A DNA stretch of 64,000 nucleotides from Mesocentrotus franciscanus. Lineage: Eukaryota; Echinodermata; Echinoidea; Camarodonta; Strongylocentrotidae. Where the stretch lies: assembly GCA_037976565.1 (NCBI GenBank), contig CP137670.1, positions 16,207,216 through 16,271,215 of the forward strand, given 5' to 3'. Below are positions 1-12,283 of the stretch, piece after piece. Every line of letters starts with the position of its first letter. Position 1 is the stretch's first letter. The position numbers and the translations under genes were made by a program. Under the pieces are notes generated by a model. It saw nothing but the letters and a program-made list of their open reading frames with translations. It ran no database searches and was not told the DNA's origin.

Positions 1-138
1 GGTTTGCCAAAGTAGCTAAATGAGAAATAAGAAAGATGATTACTTTAATATATATTTATTGTTTATTGTCCATATAATATTGCATAACAATACAAAAAGA
101 GTAATGTGCACTATCAGTATTCTTCAATAATTGTGCCA

Positions 139-291
139 GGGCCCCGTCTTATAACGAGTTGATGTTAATCGCATCTTATTTGCAATTGATATCAATCGCA
201 ACTATGTACATAAAATATAGGAGACTGCAAACTTGCTATTGATTGGAGGAGTGGCAATGGATCAATCGCAACTCTTTATAAGATGGGGTCT
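139..291. mobile_element. Short palindromic MITE-like repeat
   Basis: The two ends are imperfect inverted copies: GGGCCCCGTCTTATAACG near 139 and CTTTATAAGATGGGGTC near 275-290. The interior also folds, with TCAATCGCAACT-type words on both sides. There is no coding capacity. This looks like a non-autonomous DNA element of about 150 bp. I did not find a clear target-site duplication. The remaining sequence from 1 to 747 shows no gene. Confidence 0.5.
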
Positions 292-747
292 AGAAATACA
301 AATTAGGTGATTTGAGCTGAGCAAGACACAAACCAGCCTTAATTACAAGACATCATGTCAACTTTGTTACAGAGGCCCAGTAGAATAGACTTGAAAAAAA
401 AACTCATAATTTGTCATCTATTTTCCCCTAGTTTATTGTCTTAACAAAAGAGTTAACATGACTTCTTTTAAATCTGGTTTGTGTCTCTAGAGCTCAGCTT
501 AAATCCTTCAGGCTGGCAATTTGAGACCAATCCTGAGACAAGTGGAACTAGTATGCCTACAATTGAAAAGCCTCATCTTTTGCTGTCTTCAAAGTTTGTT
601 GAAGATGCATTGTATGTTTGTAAAGTAGCACTGTTAGAAGTTTTGTTTTCATCACAGCGCAGCAGAGTATATTTATATAGTAGCTGCACTATATAAATTG
701 ATCTAATTATTATTATTATTGTTAATTGAATATCAGCCAGAACGTAC

Positions 748-878
748 CCTTTACCATCATACACGCTATATCCAATGGAAGTTTTTGTTGAACCAAGATG
801 CATATCTGTAGGGTGTGTCTGCATTGCCAGGCCAACACGGATCTCCTCACTACCCACGCCTTGTCCTTTGATTTCCAC
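748..878 (-). CDS. SPRY-like domain exon of an unidentified gene
   Basis: A minus-strand segment follows a good acceptor (TTTCTAG at 879-885) and reads open in phase 0, beginning VEIKGQGVGSEEIRVGLAMQ. The pattern IRVGLAM...LGST..SIGYSVYDGKG resembles the core of SPRY/B30.2 domains, especially the hnRNP-U type in which a VRIGW strand is followed by LG and a YGYS strand. Two donors are possible: GTACGT just after 748, or GTAAAG about nine bases earlier. SPRY domains are protein-interaction modules, but the parent protein is not identifiable here. The exon may join the minus-strand exons at 2026-2835, with a LINE remnant in the intron between them. The gene would continue off the left edge. Assignment to SPRY rests on motif resemblance only. 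Confidence 0.45.
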
Positions 879-1039
879 CTAGAAACATGTACGTACAGTA
901 ATAATAAATTACATTTATAAAGCGCTTAATACATGTACAATGTTTTTATTTAAAGTGCTAAACAAAACAAGGTACAACGTGAAGTAAACATACAGCAATA
1001 ATAATACATAATTCTAATAATGACAATTACAGATAATTA

Positions 1040-1480
1040 GCAACTTACTTTAAACAAAACTGCCCTATAAGTTACTAAAAACAAGAAATACTTCAAACTT
1101 TCCTTAAAAGACGGATGGGGATTGACGGATACTAATTGGTAAACTATTCCATAATTTAGGGGCTGCAACAGCATAAGCACGATATCACAGTAACGGGTAT
1201 TGGTTCGGGGACCAGGGGCGTATGGAAATTTGCATGTGTTATTTACTGTAATGAACGTGATGGAACAATAGGTTTGAGAAGGTTGTATCAATATGATGGA
1301 GCATACCCATGATTAATTTTGACTACTATCAAAAGAATCTCAAACTGAATGCGAATTAAAATAGGTAGCCAATGAAGAGATCTAAGAATAGGAGTTATGT
1401 GTTCATATTTTCTGGTTTTGGTGATGAGACGGACTGCCATGTTCTGAATACCTTGAAGACATGTTGATATAATGCACATA
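1040..1480 (-). pseudogene. LINE reverse-transcriptase C-terminal remnant
   Basis: Two minus-strand frames together give a decayed copy of the C-terminal end of a CR1/Jockey-group LINE ORF2. One frame (about 1288-1440) contains QNMAVRLITKTRKYEHITP followed by LRSLHWLPI. The next (1050-1270) contains a degenerate relative of the usual YGDRAF...LWNSLP...SFKKSLKTYLF block, ending SFKESLKYFLF. A frameshift near 1290 separates them. The element is a 5'-truncated pseudogene. An ATAATAATAAATTACATTTATA-type repeat edge follows at about 900-920. Confidence 0.7.
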
Positions 1481-2025
1481 CATGTAATTAGATAAACAGA
1501 ATAAGCATGTGAGGAAGTACTCCATGACCAAACTTGATTTAGTGTTGTCAACAAGAAAAAAAGATGCTTTGATAACTTTAAGGATACCAATTGTTTTAAT
1601 CTTCAGGTACTCGATGTGTACATGTTGCAATACCAAAAAATAAATTAAACTGCAGCTTTTTGCCTTTTGGGCCACTGGAGGTAGGCCTCTGACAGATCAA
1701 AACTGTCCTCTAATGAATGTATTCAAATGTATCATTGTGCATTTATAAGTAAATGGAACAGGGTGAAATCAGAGATATGTTGTATAAATTTTTAAAGATT
1801 TGTATGTACAATGTACATGATTACCCATTTGTATGATACATGATAACTCATGCAACATGCAGCATTGTATCTCTCTCCAGGCCATTCATTTTATAAATAA
1901 AATGCAATACATGTTAAAGTTCATAACACTCTTCCAAACTAACTACAGTACATTAGGTTTATTTTTTCACAGAGTTGTTCATTAGTGAGACAGTATTATG
2001 CATAGATCTCTGAAAGCTTTGTCAC

Positions 2026-2084
2026 CAGCTATGGTGCATCTTGGCAGGGAATGGGGTATTCAAGAGAGAATAATGTATTACATC
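2026..2084 (-). CDS. Possible exon of the unidentified minus-strand gene
   Basis: A 59-nt open segment lies between a good acceptor (TTGTTTCAG) and a GTGACA donor. In phase 0 it reads DVIHYSLLNTPFPAKMHHS. That phase does not fit the end of the preceding candidate exon at 2244-2311, which leaves phase 2, so either another exon lies between them or one of the two is not real. It is listed because both splice sites and the reading frame look plausible. No family was recognised. Confidence 0.25.
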
Positions 2085-2243
2085 CTGAAACAAGAAACAA
2101 ACACAAATCAAAATACTCCTACAATGATCTTGAAACAGTGTTAGACTAAAATTTCATGCATAGTATTATGATATCAGCTACGAACATGTAAGTCAAGTAT
2201 TAATTAGAACAACTTGATATATCTTGCACAAAGCTGAAACTAC

Positions 2244-2311
2244 CGTCCACTGTTAGTTGGCTGATTCATCAAACCATGTCTCATTTGTTCCTGCAGTTTA
2301 TTCTGCTCTTT
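2244..2311 (-). CDS. Possible exon following 2383-2541
   Basis: A 68-nt minus-strand segment runs from the acceptor CCCTTTTAG to a GTAGTT donor. It begins in phase 0, matching the end of the upstream exon 2383-2541. It reads KEQNKLQEQMRHGLMNQPT then NSG and ends in phase 2. The glutamine- and charge-rich composition suggests a helical segment. The donor is weaker than consensus. No family was recognised. Confidence 0.4.
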
Positions 2312-2382
2312 CTAAAAGGGAACATTTTCTGACACTACTACATTTGGCTTTGGATGGAGATTTAGGGATTTATCCACCTTAC

Positions 2383-2541
2383 CTCAAAGAAGTTTTCTTC
2401 TTCTGTTAAATCGACCAAGGCTATACATGCTGCAGTCATTTTATTTCTTCCTCCTGTATGCCTGAAACTTCTCTCTTTCCCGTATAGATTGAGCAACGTG
2501 CAGCACAGGCCCTTTAAGAATTCAATGTCTTTATCTTCTTC
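2383..2541 (-). CDS. Well-formed exon of an unidentified gene
   Basis: Exactly 159 nt (53 codons, phase 0 to phase 0) lie between GGCCTGCAG and the strong donor GTAAGG on the minus strand. The product starts EEDKDIEFLKGLCCTLLNLY and ends TEEENFFE, with no stop in the frame. Clean splice sites, a whole-codon length and protein-like composition argue that this is a real exon. It lies in tandem with the candidate exons at 2244-2311 and 2546-2835. I do not recognise the protein and assign no function. Confidence 0.55.
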
Positions 2542-2545
2542 CTGC

Positions 2546-2835
2546 AGGCCAAAACGTAGCCCAGGTGGTGGGATCCCTGGGGTATGTTTGGAGCCTGGAA
2601 TGGTCTGCCCACATTCACTGGTCCCTGTATGTGGTTTGCAGCTATGGGAGGAGGGACATACATGTTTCGCCGACCAAGGAGCTGGGCAAAGAGGTCTTCG
2701 CCGTTGTCGGCAAGTCTTCTCCTGCGCGCCGGGGATCCATCCTTGGATCCATAGATAGGCGAAGTCAAGATCGATGTAGAGATTGTCTTCTCAATCAGCA
2801 CAGAGATATCAGTATGAAGAAAGAAGTGAAATTCC
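2546..2835 (-). CDS. Possible proline-rich coding exon, boundary unclear
   Basis: Minus strand, after the acceptor TTATCTGCAG. The frame beginning EFHFFLHTDISVLIEKTIST continues through a basic stretch (ARRRRLADNGED) to LFAQLLGRRNMYVPPPIAAN and NVGRPFQAPNIPQG. It stays open to a stop near 2514 and has no good donor at its end. It may use an internal GTGAAT donor and leave a roughly 77-nt intron before the exon at 2383-2541. It looks like disordered, proline-rich protein. No family was recognised. The first ~75 nt and its splice acceptor are tandemly duplicated upstream, at about 2886-2960. Confidence 0.35.
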
Positions 2836-3040
2836 TGCAGATAATAAAAGAGGAAGATTGTATTTGAAGTGGATTAAAGGTGGATGAAGTCAAGATCGAT
2901 GTAGAGATCGTCTTCTCAATCAGCACAGAGATATCAGTATGAAGAAAGAAGTGAAATTCCTGCAGATAATAACAAAAAAGAAGATTGCATTTGAAGTGGA
3001 TTAAGGGTGGATGAAATCAAGATCGATGCAGAGATCATTA
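2761..3040. repeat. ~125-bp tandem repeat, about 2.3 copies
   Basis: GAAGTCAAGATCGATGTAGA recurs at 2761, 2886 and, with changes, at 3013, giving periods of 125 and 127 bp. The first two units are nearly identical over their whole length. On the minus strand each full unit carries a splice-acceptor-like TTATCTGCAG followed by the same short open frame, so the duplication copies the 5' part of a possible exon. Confidence 0.85.
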
Positions 3041-6000
3041 TCAGTCCAAGACTTTAACAAGAAATGAAAATACATCTGGAACGAAGAGTCCAAAAATTTT
3101 GATTTTGTCTCAAGTGGCTGAAAACCCCCTCCCTTACTGAATTTAGTTCTAAATTAGAGAAATTGTAAGCAAAACAAAAATTGTATCCTTAATGGTAGAT
3201 TGTCTCCCAAAGAGGCTAACAAAAATGTTGAAAAACGTCTTGGACAATAGAGTTGTTGTTAGGTGCCATCGAGTCATCTCTGACTGCTGGGCAGCGTTTC
3301 ACCAAACAGTCATAAATACAAGGTTACCGACATCTCATTGATACATGTGTATTACAATTAAAAGGCATTTCAAATAACTTGAACTTACAACGCTTTCAAA
3401 TTTCATGAAATGATGCCCAGGTGACCCAAGGACAAACCCTCTCCAGTCTACCCTGTCCTGTGCAAGTACACATCTCTCTTTAAATGACTTGTCTGTTGAC
3501 AATAGAGACAGTCTCCCAAATGAAAAGAGTCTCCTATATATACTATATATGGCCATGCGCCTCTACTGGGCTGGGAGCTCATGTGCACATCTGATGCTGG
3601 CTCAAGCCGCTGGGTTTTTTATCAGTGCACATGAAAACTATCCATTGACTTCTAAAGTAAAAGTGGCTTGATACCATCATGGAAAGACATGAGATATAAT
3701 AATTCATAATCATATCGACATGGCAACTTTTTTTCTGGAATTTCCTCTTTTTTTTTCATTTTCAAACAGTAAACAGTAACAAAATATGTACATGTACTTT
3801 CATGCCTCTATCATTTTGTCAAAATCATTGGTTTCCTCATTCCCATTCTATTGACTCTACATGTAACTTGCATATGATGGAATGAAGCATGCTTAATGAT
3901 AAACTAAACTTTCACTTAAAGCACTGGTTAGCCCCCCAGTCACTACTAGCAGCAAGAGTATACTTTGGGTGTAGGACAAAAATGATGAGACACCTTCTAT
4001 CGATTATCAAAATTCTCAAACACCACTGTACAAAACTAACCAGAATTCACTCAAAATTAGCACTTAAGTGACAATTGAAGACACCTACAATCAATTCAAC
4101 TCATCGATGTTTGAAAAAATACTTTGAAAATTTAATTGGAAATCTATTGTCAATCCTCGCCTGGATAATAGCAGCTTCATATTCATTGTGTGCAATTCTT
4201 GGTCACCTGGCGAGTGCTGAAACCCTCCAGCTATGATGTTTCTACACATTCTCTAAAACAGGGAGTTATCATTTTTAATATTTGAAAATTTAATGAAAAT
4301 ATTCCATGTTTATAATGTATCTAAGGCTTTTTACACTTAAAACTAAACTGATTTCCACATTGTTAAATCCTCGAAGGGATGGCTAATCTGCCACGGCAGG
4401 CAAGTCATAGTCAGAAGTATATTCTCTAGTTTTCAGACCCATAATAATTAATCTCCAAATGTGTAAAATAAATAGTTTAAAACATGTGTTTTAACGTTTG
4501 GAATGTTGAAGTTTTGTAATTTTAATATTTTGTTGAAGCCTAAAACATTGGGAAAAACTTTCATAGCATTGTATCTATTATTATTAAAGAATATAGTCCA
4601 CAGTATGTATGGGTGTATTTTTATAAACTATCAAATGAAAATGTCGGAGGTACCCATCTCAGTAGTATTGGAGTATTTTCCTAAAAACGAAGACATTGGT
4701 ATACAGTTACACTATACATTCTCACAGGTTTCAAGGCAAACCGCTGCACAATACATGTGTATACCGACGGTTGGTTACGGGCGACGGGCGGGCGCGTGCA
4801 CCTGGCCGGCGTGAAGTTAGCGACTGTAATCTCGAAAGAAAATTGACAAGCAATAGGTAAGAAAGATAACGACTTTTAAATCATGACTGTTATTTGAACA
4901 ATTGTGGAAGATTTATATGATTTTGGTGCATTATAGTAAGGTATCTCCACGCCGGAGTTACCAGGTTACGGGTCCAAAGTATGGTCACAGTTGTGAACAA
5001 GCACCGCGATATCCACTCCTCGGCCGCCGTACGTACACAATGCACATGCACACGGCCACAGTTAGAAAAAGGAGATTGTATTGTCCTGAAAAACCGCCTA
5101 AAATTCGACCAAATGAGCTTTGATGTTGACCTTGGATTGGTGATTCTGCATCAAGAAGGTATTTTTGATCAATTTTAGTAACCTTTTTAGTCATTTTAGT
5201 TTTATTTAGGTTCTAGAGCATTTTTAGGATGTTCTTGATCTGGAACTAGTGGAAGTTTTGACTTTTAGTTTTAGACTTTTCTATTTCTAAATTAGATCTA
5301 AATCTGGCCATTCTGCAATTCTGGGCCAGGCAGAAATTGTAGAATCACCAGAAAGACTCCTAAAATTAATTGGATTTTTGTCTTAAGTGGCTGAAAACCC
5401 CATCCTTTACCAATTCTGGATTTCTGCTTTAAAAATTCAACACAAATGATATGGGAAATCGCCTGCAAACTTTGCCTCATCAATACAGGGTTTTCTAGGA
5501 GTGGGACCGGTATGAATGATCGAAGGCAAACCCATGGCCATAGCCTAGACTCTAGTCAGTCTACTGTCTAGTTTACACGACAAAAATGAAACATCACCAC
5601 TTACAAAACAGACATTTTTAAAGTTAGAACATATGGAAATAGTTCTTCTCGAATCATTTTAAGATACATTTACTAACAGATCATAAATCCGTAAAACATC
5701 TTACCCGATTTCCATGTTTTGATTATCCTATTTCTCATGATTTCGGAAACTAGCGACCAATAATAAACCAGCGATCAACAAGGAAGCCAGCGACCAATAA
5801 GGGGGTTATAGTGTGTTGCGCTGTGTGCATGACATGTATTGAACCAGGGAGGTGCCTCCCTGATATCGAACTTATCTATAGTGCAGACCATGAAGCAAAT
5901 GGAATGTGTATTTGGTAATGGTTTTGCTGCTAAATATATTTAGACCAAACAAGATATATCACAAACATTTATTTTGAGGTCTTTTACCACGTTTAATATC

Positions 6001-6095
6001 TCAGCTAAGTCTGCATGGGAACTTAAATTTAATTCTATCACGTACGTATACCCTCCCCATCAGTGTACCCCCTGGTCCCTAGCTTCTCCCCTCCC

Positions 6096-6150
6096 CTCTC
6101 TCTCTCTCACTCTCTCTCTCTCTCTCGCTTTCTCTCTCTCTCTCTCTCTG
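6096..6150. repeat. (CT)n microsatellite
   Basis: An interrupted CT tract. The matching tract in the second block (about 12228-12286) differs in length and interruptions, so this is one of the places where the two contig copies disagree. Confidence 0.9.
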
Positions 6151-6485
6151 TCATGCAGCTTTGGAATATCATGATTTGGATGGATAATGACGTCGATCCA
6201 CCTTCAATTTTCGAAGCCGCATTACCGCGACTTCTTGATTCTAAACCGATTTCTGACATTAGCGCCATGTCGGTCTGACCTCAGTTTGCCAACCGCAATA
6301 TTGCCGATGCCTGCTGACAAATTAGACCAGACGTCAGCTCAAGCTGGCCCTTTTTAATACGGATATAATTCTTCACCATATCTCAGCAACTCTTCACCAC
6401 GTCACCGTTACATAATCTTCACCGCGTCACCGTAATCTTCACCAATAATAATAAGTCACGGGAACTCTTCACGTCATGTACATTT

Positions 6486-6645
6486 TCTATGGAAGAGTTG
6501 ATTGATTAATTGATTTTATTCGCCAAGCCTCCAACATACAACAATATAAAAGAATAACAGATCAAAATTAAGTCTTGAGCAGGATAATTTAACCCACGAA
6601 AGCTCGATCGAGAGCTTATTTCCAGTGGGGTCCCCGAGATACATG
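6486..6645 (-). mobile_element. Possible LINE 3' tail (minus strand)
   Basis: GATTGATTAATTGATTTTAT followed by ACAATATAAAAGAATAACAG has the look of a reversed CR1-type LINE 3' end with a short terminal repeat. It directly precedes a tRNA-SINE. The identification is weak and no open reading frame supports it. The sequence is repeated at about 12622-12781. Confidence 0.3.
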
Positions 6646-6943
6646 TAATAATAATAGGCATTTCTATATAGCGCCGTCTATCTAGAAATTCTATTCCGAG
6701 GCGCATTTATTATTACCCCGGCTTTAGCCGTGCTTTAGCCTAGCTGCCATTACAGCGCTCCAGCATTTCAAGGAATTAATTCCTGCCACTAGGCTGCCAG
6801 GTACCCATTTACCTCACCTGGGTCGAGTGTGGCAAATGAAGATCAATGCCTTGCCAAAGGACATTAGTGCTGTGTCGGGGATCGAACCACAACCTTTGAA
6901 ATTCAAGTCAACGGTGCTTAAACCACTCGACTACGACACTTCT
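6646..6943 (-). mobile_element. tRNA-derived SINE, family A (minus)
   Basis: On the minus strand the element starts with a tRNA-like head: box A near TAGTCGAGTGGTTTAAGC and box B GGTTCGATCC. It continues with a tRNA-unrelated body containing TAATGTCCTTTGGCAAGG and CCACTCGACCCAGGTGAGG-type words, and ends with a TATATAGAAATGCC/ATTATTATT tail. The same head, body and tail order recurs at several places in this window. RNA polymerase III promoters are expected from the boxes. It is non-autonomous and would depend on a LINE for mobility. Confidence 0.8.
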
Positions 6944-7077
6944 ACAAACTTAATAAGTTATAATCGTATTATTTACAGACAGATAAGAACAAAAACTTAT
7001 CAAAGAAAATAATGATGATAATAATAAAATTAAACATGATAAGATTATTTTAAGTACAAGAAGAATATAAAGAAGAT

Positions 7078-7180
7078 AAAGAAAAGAAGAAGAAGAAGAA
7101 GAGAAGAAGAAAAAGAAGGAGAAGAAGAAAAGAGAAGGAGAAGGAGGAGGAGGAGGAATTAAGAGGAAGAAGAGGAAAAT
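7078..7180. repeat. AAG/GA-rich purine tract
   Basis: A run of AAG, GAAG and GGAGGA units, all purine on the plus strand. The equivalent tract in Block B (about 13209-13310) differs by a few indels. Short serine-rich or glutamate-rich open frames here are by-products of the repeat. Confidence 0.85.
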
Positions 7181-8929
7181 AATGATGAATATCTTGAATT
7201 TCTAAAACGTACAAAAACACAAGTATATACACCTTTAAAAAGTATGAACCGGCAGAGAAAAGAAAAGTAGGCCTACATACATGTCATTCGCTTCTCTCCT
7301 CTGACTCTCAACTGGTGTTAGGTATTCCTTTAATTTCCTGTTAAATGAGCAAAGTTTTCTATTTCCTTCATATCATTATAGGAAGGGAATTCCAATGTTT
7401 TATGGCAATGTAATAAAAACAAATTTCCAATATAAGTACTACCTACTCTTTCTGCTAAGTTAAAGTTGAAGCGGCTATTTCTTGTATTATAATGATGTAA
7501 GTCAGTATCAACATCGAAGTTGGATCGAATTTAATGATTCGACCTATGCGGCTTATGCACGTGATGCAATACGAGTTGTTTTGATATTTGTTTGACTTCA
7601 AGAAAACTATAGCTTTAGAAAGTTCGCTGCATGTAGCCAACATGAGTTCTTGTTTTTATTCACATCAGTATTGCCCAAATTGGAATAGAGCAAAACCCTA
7701 CTTACGAAAATAAACAATTTCTGTATACTAGCTGATTCAAATAATATGGATGCCTTTGGATTTATAATTTACACTTTAATTTTCTAATCTTGCTATTTAA
7801 TTTTATCCATATGCACCGTCTCCTTAATTATGATTGTTTGTGAAATCACCTGACTTTTGATATTTTGGGCAGTAAAGGTTACTTTGTAGCTGTAACTGGA
7901 TTTTTGTCTTTCTTATGTTTATTCAATTCAAGCCAAGTATAAATTTCCTTACATTTGCTTCATCTACATTTCCTACTCTATAGGCCTACGTTTACTATAC
8001 CCGGCCTCCTGCTGCTCCTACTATACCTATATAGAGCAGTGACAGAACTAGGCCTATTAATTATCTCTACAGGCACAAACCTAGTGAATGCGTGCTGATA
8101 ACCCAGCTGATCCGAACAACCCCTGGGAACCCCTCACGGCCCACCGAGCAACAGGCCCGGATATTTTCCCCAGGACAATTACCCCGAGACTTTACTACCA
8201 ACAATAATTATCCCAAGGACAATTTTCCCCAGGGATGGGAGGGAGCAAAGCGACCGACCGTTGAAAATATTCGCACTTTAACCCCACCAAATATAAATCT
8301 TAATTTTGATGCACTTTCTCCATCCTTCAGGATCATCATTTTTCTTCCCTTTTTCTTTCCCTTGTTGCGTTTTTTTCCTTGGCTCTCATCCCTTCATGTG
8401 CATGTCACCTGGGGCTCGTGCCTCCTGCTTCCGTAAATTATAGGATCATGCCAGTTTATTATATGCGCTTCATAAAAAAGATCTTTATATATAACAATCT
8501 CTACCAAAAGAAGTGTTGACTATTATTTCTGATTATTCCTTATCAATAACTCTTATTGAAACAATCCAGATAGCACAGGATTACACACCAAGAAAGTAGA
8601 ATTCATTCAGAAATGAATTTCCCTTTTTTATTTTTTTACCCCATCGAATTCTACTTCTTTTCTTATTCTTACGTTACAGGCCATTCAACCTTAGATTATA
8701 CAACCAAATGGGTGACAAAGGAGATGTTTTGGATGACATCATTCTTTAAAGATTTTGATCTACCATGGTAATTGCTCGTCAAATCCTGGCCTTATATCTG
8801 CATTTTTACTGTTGTTAATCCACACCTTGGATAGCCCACAGTGTATTTCGACACTTAGAGAAAAGGTAATTTGTGTATAGCTTGAATGTTTCAAATCAAC
8901 CTAAAAAAAACTTAACCTGGCATTCTATA

Positions 8930-9429
8930 NNNNNNNNNNNNNNNNNNNNNNNNNNNNNNNNNNNNNNNNNNNNNNNNNNNNNNNNNNNNNNNNNNNNNNN
9001 NNNNNNNNNNNNNNNNNNNNNNNNNNNNNNNNNNNNNNNNNNNNNNNNNNNNNNNNNNNNNNNNNNNNNNNNNNNNNNNNNNNNNNNNNNNNNNNNNNNN
9101 NNNNNNNNNNNNNNNNNNNNNNNNNNNNNNNNNNNNNNNNNNNNNNNNNNNNNNNNNNNNNNNNNNNNNNNNNNNNNNNNNNNNNNNNNNNNNNNNNNNN
9201 NNNNNNNNNNNNNNNNNNNNNNNNNNNNNNNNNNNNNNNNNNNNNNNNNNNNNNNNNNNNNNNNNNNNNNNNNNNNNNNNNNNNNNNNNNNNNNNNNNNN
9301 NNNNNNNNNNNNNNNNNNNNNNNNNNNNNNNNNNNNNNNNNNNNNNNNNNNNNNNNNNNNNNNNNNNNNNNNNNNNNNNNNNNNNNNNNNNNNNNNNNNN
9401 NNNNNNNNNNNNNNNNNNNNNNNNNNNNN
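8930..9429. other. Assembly gap of exactly 500 Ns
   Basis: All bases are N. A round length of 500 is a conventional placeholder, not a measured size. The flanking sequences overlap by 5.64 kb, so the true gap is probably negative and the Ns probably represent no missing sequence. Confidence 0.98.
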
Positions 9430-12225
9430 GGCAGCGTTTCACCAAACAGTCATAAATACAAGGTTACCGACATCTCATTGATACATGTGTATTACAATTA
9501 AAAGGCATTTCAAATAACTTGAACTTACAACGCTTTCAAATTTCATGAAATGATGCCCAGGTGACCCAAGGACAAACCTCTCCAGTCTACCCTGTCCTGT
9601 GCAAGTACACATCTCTCTTTAAATGACTTGTCTGTTGACAATAGAGACAGTCTCCCAAATGAAAAGAGTCTCCTATATATACTATATATGGCCATGCGCC
9701 TCTACTGGGCTGGGAGCTCATGTGCACATGATGCTGGCTCAAGCCGCTGGGTTTTTTATCAGTGCACATGAAAACTATCCATTGACTTCTAAAGTAAAAG
9801 TGGCTTGATACCATCATGGAAAGACATGAGATATAATAATTCATAATCATATCGACATGGCAACTTTTTTTCTGGAATTTCCTCTTTTTTCATTTTCAAA
9901 CAGTAAACAGTAACAAAATATGTACATGTACTTTCATGCCTCTATCATTTTGTCAAAATCATTGGTTTCCTCATTCCCATTCTATTGACTCTACATGTAA
10001 CTTGCATATGATGGAATGAAGCATGCTTAATGATAAACTAAACTTTCACTTAAAGCACTGGTTAGCCCCAGTCACTACTAGCAGCAAGTATACTTTGGGT
10101 GTAGGACAAAAATGATGAGACACCTTCTATCGATTATCAAAATTCTCAAACACCACTGTACAAAACTAACCAGAATTCACTCAAAATTAGCACTTAAGTG
10201 ACAATTGAAGACACCTACAATCAATTCAACTCATCGATGTTTGAAAAAATACTTTGAAAATTTAATTGGAAATCTATTGTCAATCCTCGCCTGGATAATA
10301 GCAGCTTCATATTCATTGTGTGCAATTCTTGGTCACCTGGCGAGTGCTGAAACCCTCCAGCTATGATGTTTCTACACATTCTCTAAAACAGGGAGTTATC
10401 ATTTTTAATATTTGAAAATTTAATGAAAATATTCCATGTTTATAATGTATCTAAGGCTTTTTACACTTAAAACTAAACTGATTTCCACATTGTTAAATCC
10501 TCGAAGGGATGGCTAATCTGCCACGGCAGGCAAGTCATAGTCAGAAGTATATTCTCTAGTTTTCAGACCCATAATAATTAATCTCCAAATGTGTAAAATA
10601 AATAGTTTAAAACATGTGTTTTAACGTTTGGAATGTTGAAGTTTTGTAATTTTAATATTTTGTTGAAGCCTAAAACATTGGGAAAAACTTTCATAGCATT
10701 GTATCTATTATTATTAAAGAATATAGTCCACAGTATGTATGGGTGTATTTTTATAAACTATCAAATGAAAATGTCGGAGGTACCCATCTCAGTAGTATTG
10801 GAGTATTTTCCTAAAAACGAAGACATTGGTATACAGTTACACTATACATTCTCACAGGTTTCAAGGCAAACCGCTGCACAATACATGTGTATACCGACGG
10901 TTGGTTACGGGCGACGGGCGGGCGCGTGCACCTGGCCGGCGTGAAGTTAGCGACTGTAATCTCGAAAGAAAATTGACAAGCAATAGGTAAGAAAGATAAC
11001 GACTTTTAAATCATGACTGTTATTTGAACAATTGTGGAAGATTTATATGATTTTTGGTGCATTATAGTAAGGTATCTCCACGCCGGAGTTACCAGGTTAC
11101 GGGTCCAAAGTATGGTCACAGTTGTGAACAAGCACCGCGATATCCACTCCTCGGCCGCCGTACGTACACAATGCACATGCACACGGCCACAGTTAGAAAA
11201 AGGAGATTGTATTGTCCTGAAAAACCGCCTAAAATTCGACCAAATGAGCTTTGATGTTGACCTTGGATTGGTGATTCTGCATCAAGAAGGTATTTTTGAT
11301 CAATTTTAGTAACCTTTTTAGTCATTTTAGTTTTATTTAGGTTCTAGAGCATTTTTAGGATGTTCTTGATCTGGAACTAGTGGAAGTTTTGACTTTTAGT
11401 TTTAGACTTTTCTATTTCTAAATTAGATCTAAATCTGGCCATTCTGCAATTCTGGGCCAGGCAGAAATTGTAGAATCACCAGAAAGACTCCTAAAATTAA
11501 TTGGATTTTTGTCTTAAGTGGCTGAAAACCCCATCCTTTACCAATTCTGGATTTCTGCTTTAAAAATTCAACACAAATGATATGGGAAATCGCCTGCAAA
11601 CTTTGCCTCATCAATACAGGGTTTTCTAGGAGTGGGACCGGTATGAATGATCGAAGGCAAACCCATGGCCATAGCCTAGACTCTAGTCAGTCTACTGTCT
11701 AGTTTACACGACAAAAATGAAACATCACCACTTACAAAACAGACATTTTTAAAGTTAGAACATATGGAAATAGTTCTTCTCGAATCATTTTAAGATACAT
11801 TTACTAACAGATCATAAATCCGTAAAACATCTTACCCGATTTCCATGTTTTGATTATCCTATTTCTCATGATTTCGGAAACTAGCGACCAATAATAAACC
11901 AGCGATCAACAAGGAAGCCAGCGACCAATAAGGGGGTTATAGTGTGTTGCGCTGTGTGCATGACATGTATTGAACCAGGGAGGTGCCTCCCTGATATCGA
12001 ACTTATCTATAGTGCAGACCATGAAGCAAATGGAATGTGTATTTGGTAATGGTTTTGCTGCTAAATATATTTAGACCAAACAAGATATATCACAAACATT
12101 TATTTTGAGGTCTTTTACCACGTTTAATATCTCAGCTAAGTCTGCATGGGAACTTAAATTTAATTCTATCACGTACGTATACCCTCCCCATCAGTGTACC
12201 CCCCTGGTCCCTAGCTTCTCCCCTC

Positions 12226-12283
<58 letters not shown>

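Larger units (their letters stand above)
3290..8929. repeat. Block A of a near-identical 5.64-kb duplication
   Basis: This block matches 9430-15072 almost base for base, with offsets of 6130-6143. Differences are mostly small indels in homopolymers and in the CT microsatellite. Block A ends at the first N and Block B starts right after the last N, which is what two unmerged overlapping contigs look like. Its content is a CT microsatellite near 6096-6150, a minus-strand tRNA-SINE, a GA-rich tract near 7078-7180, and otherwise featureless AT-rich sequence. I see no convincing gene in it. Short open frames shared by both copies have no recognisable domain. Confidence 0.95.

Noticed and set aside
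2489..2867. Plus-strand open frames overlapping 2489-2867
   Set aside because: The minus strand has better splice sites and a more protein-like product over the same bases, so the plus-strand frames look like shadows.
4503..4814. 103-codon frame present in both duplicated blocks
   Set aside because: Its presence in both copies comes from the assembly overlap and not from conservation. There is no domain and no splice or expression evidence.
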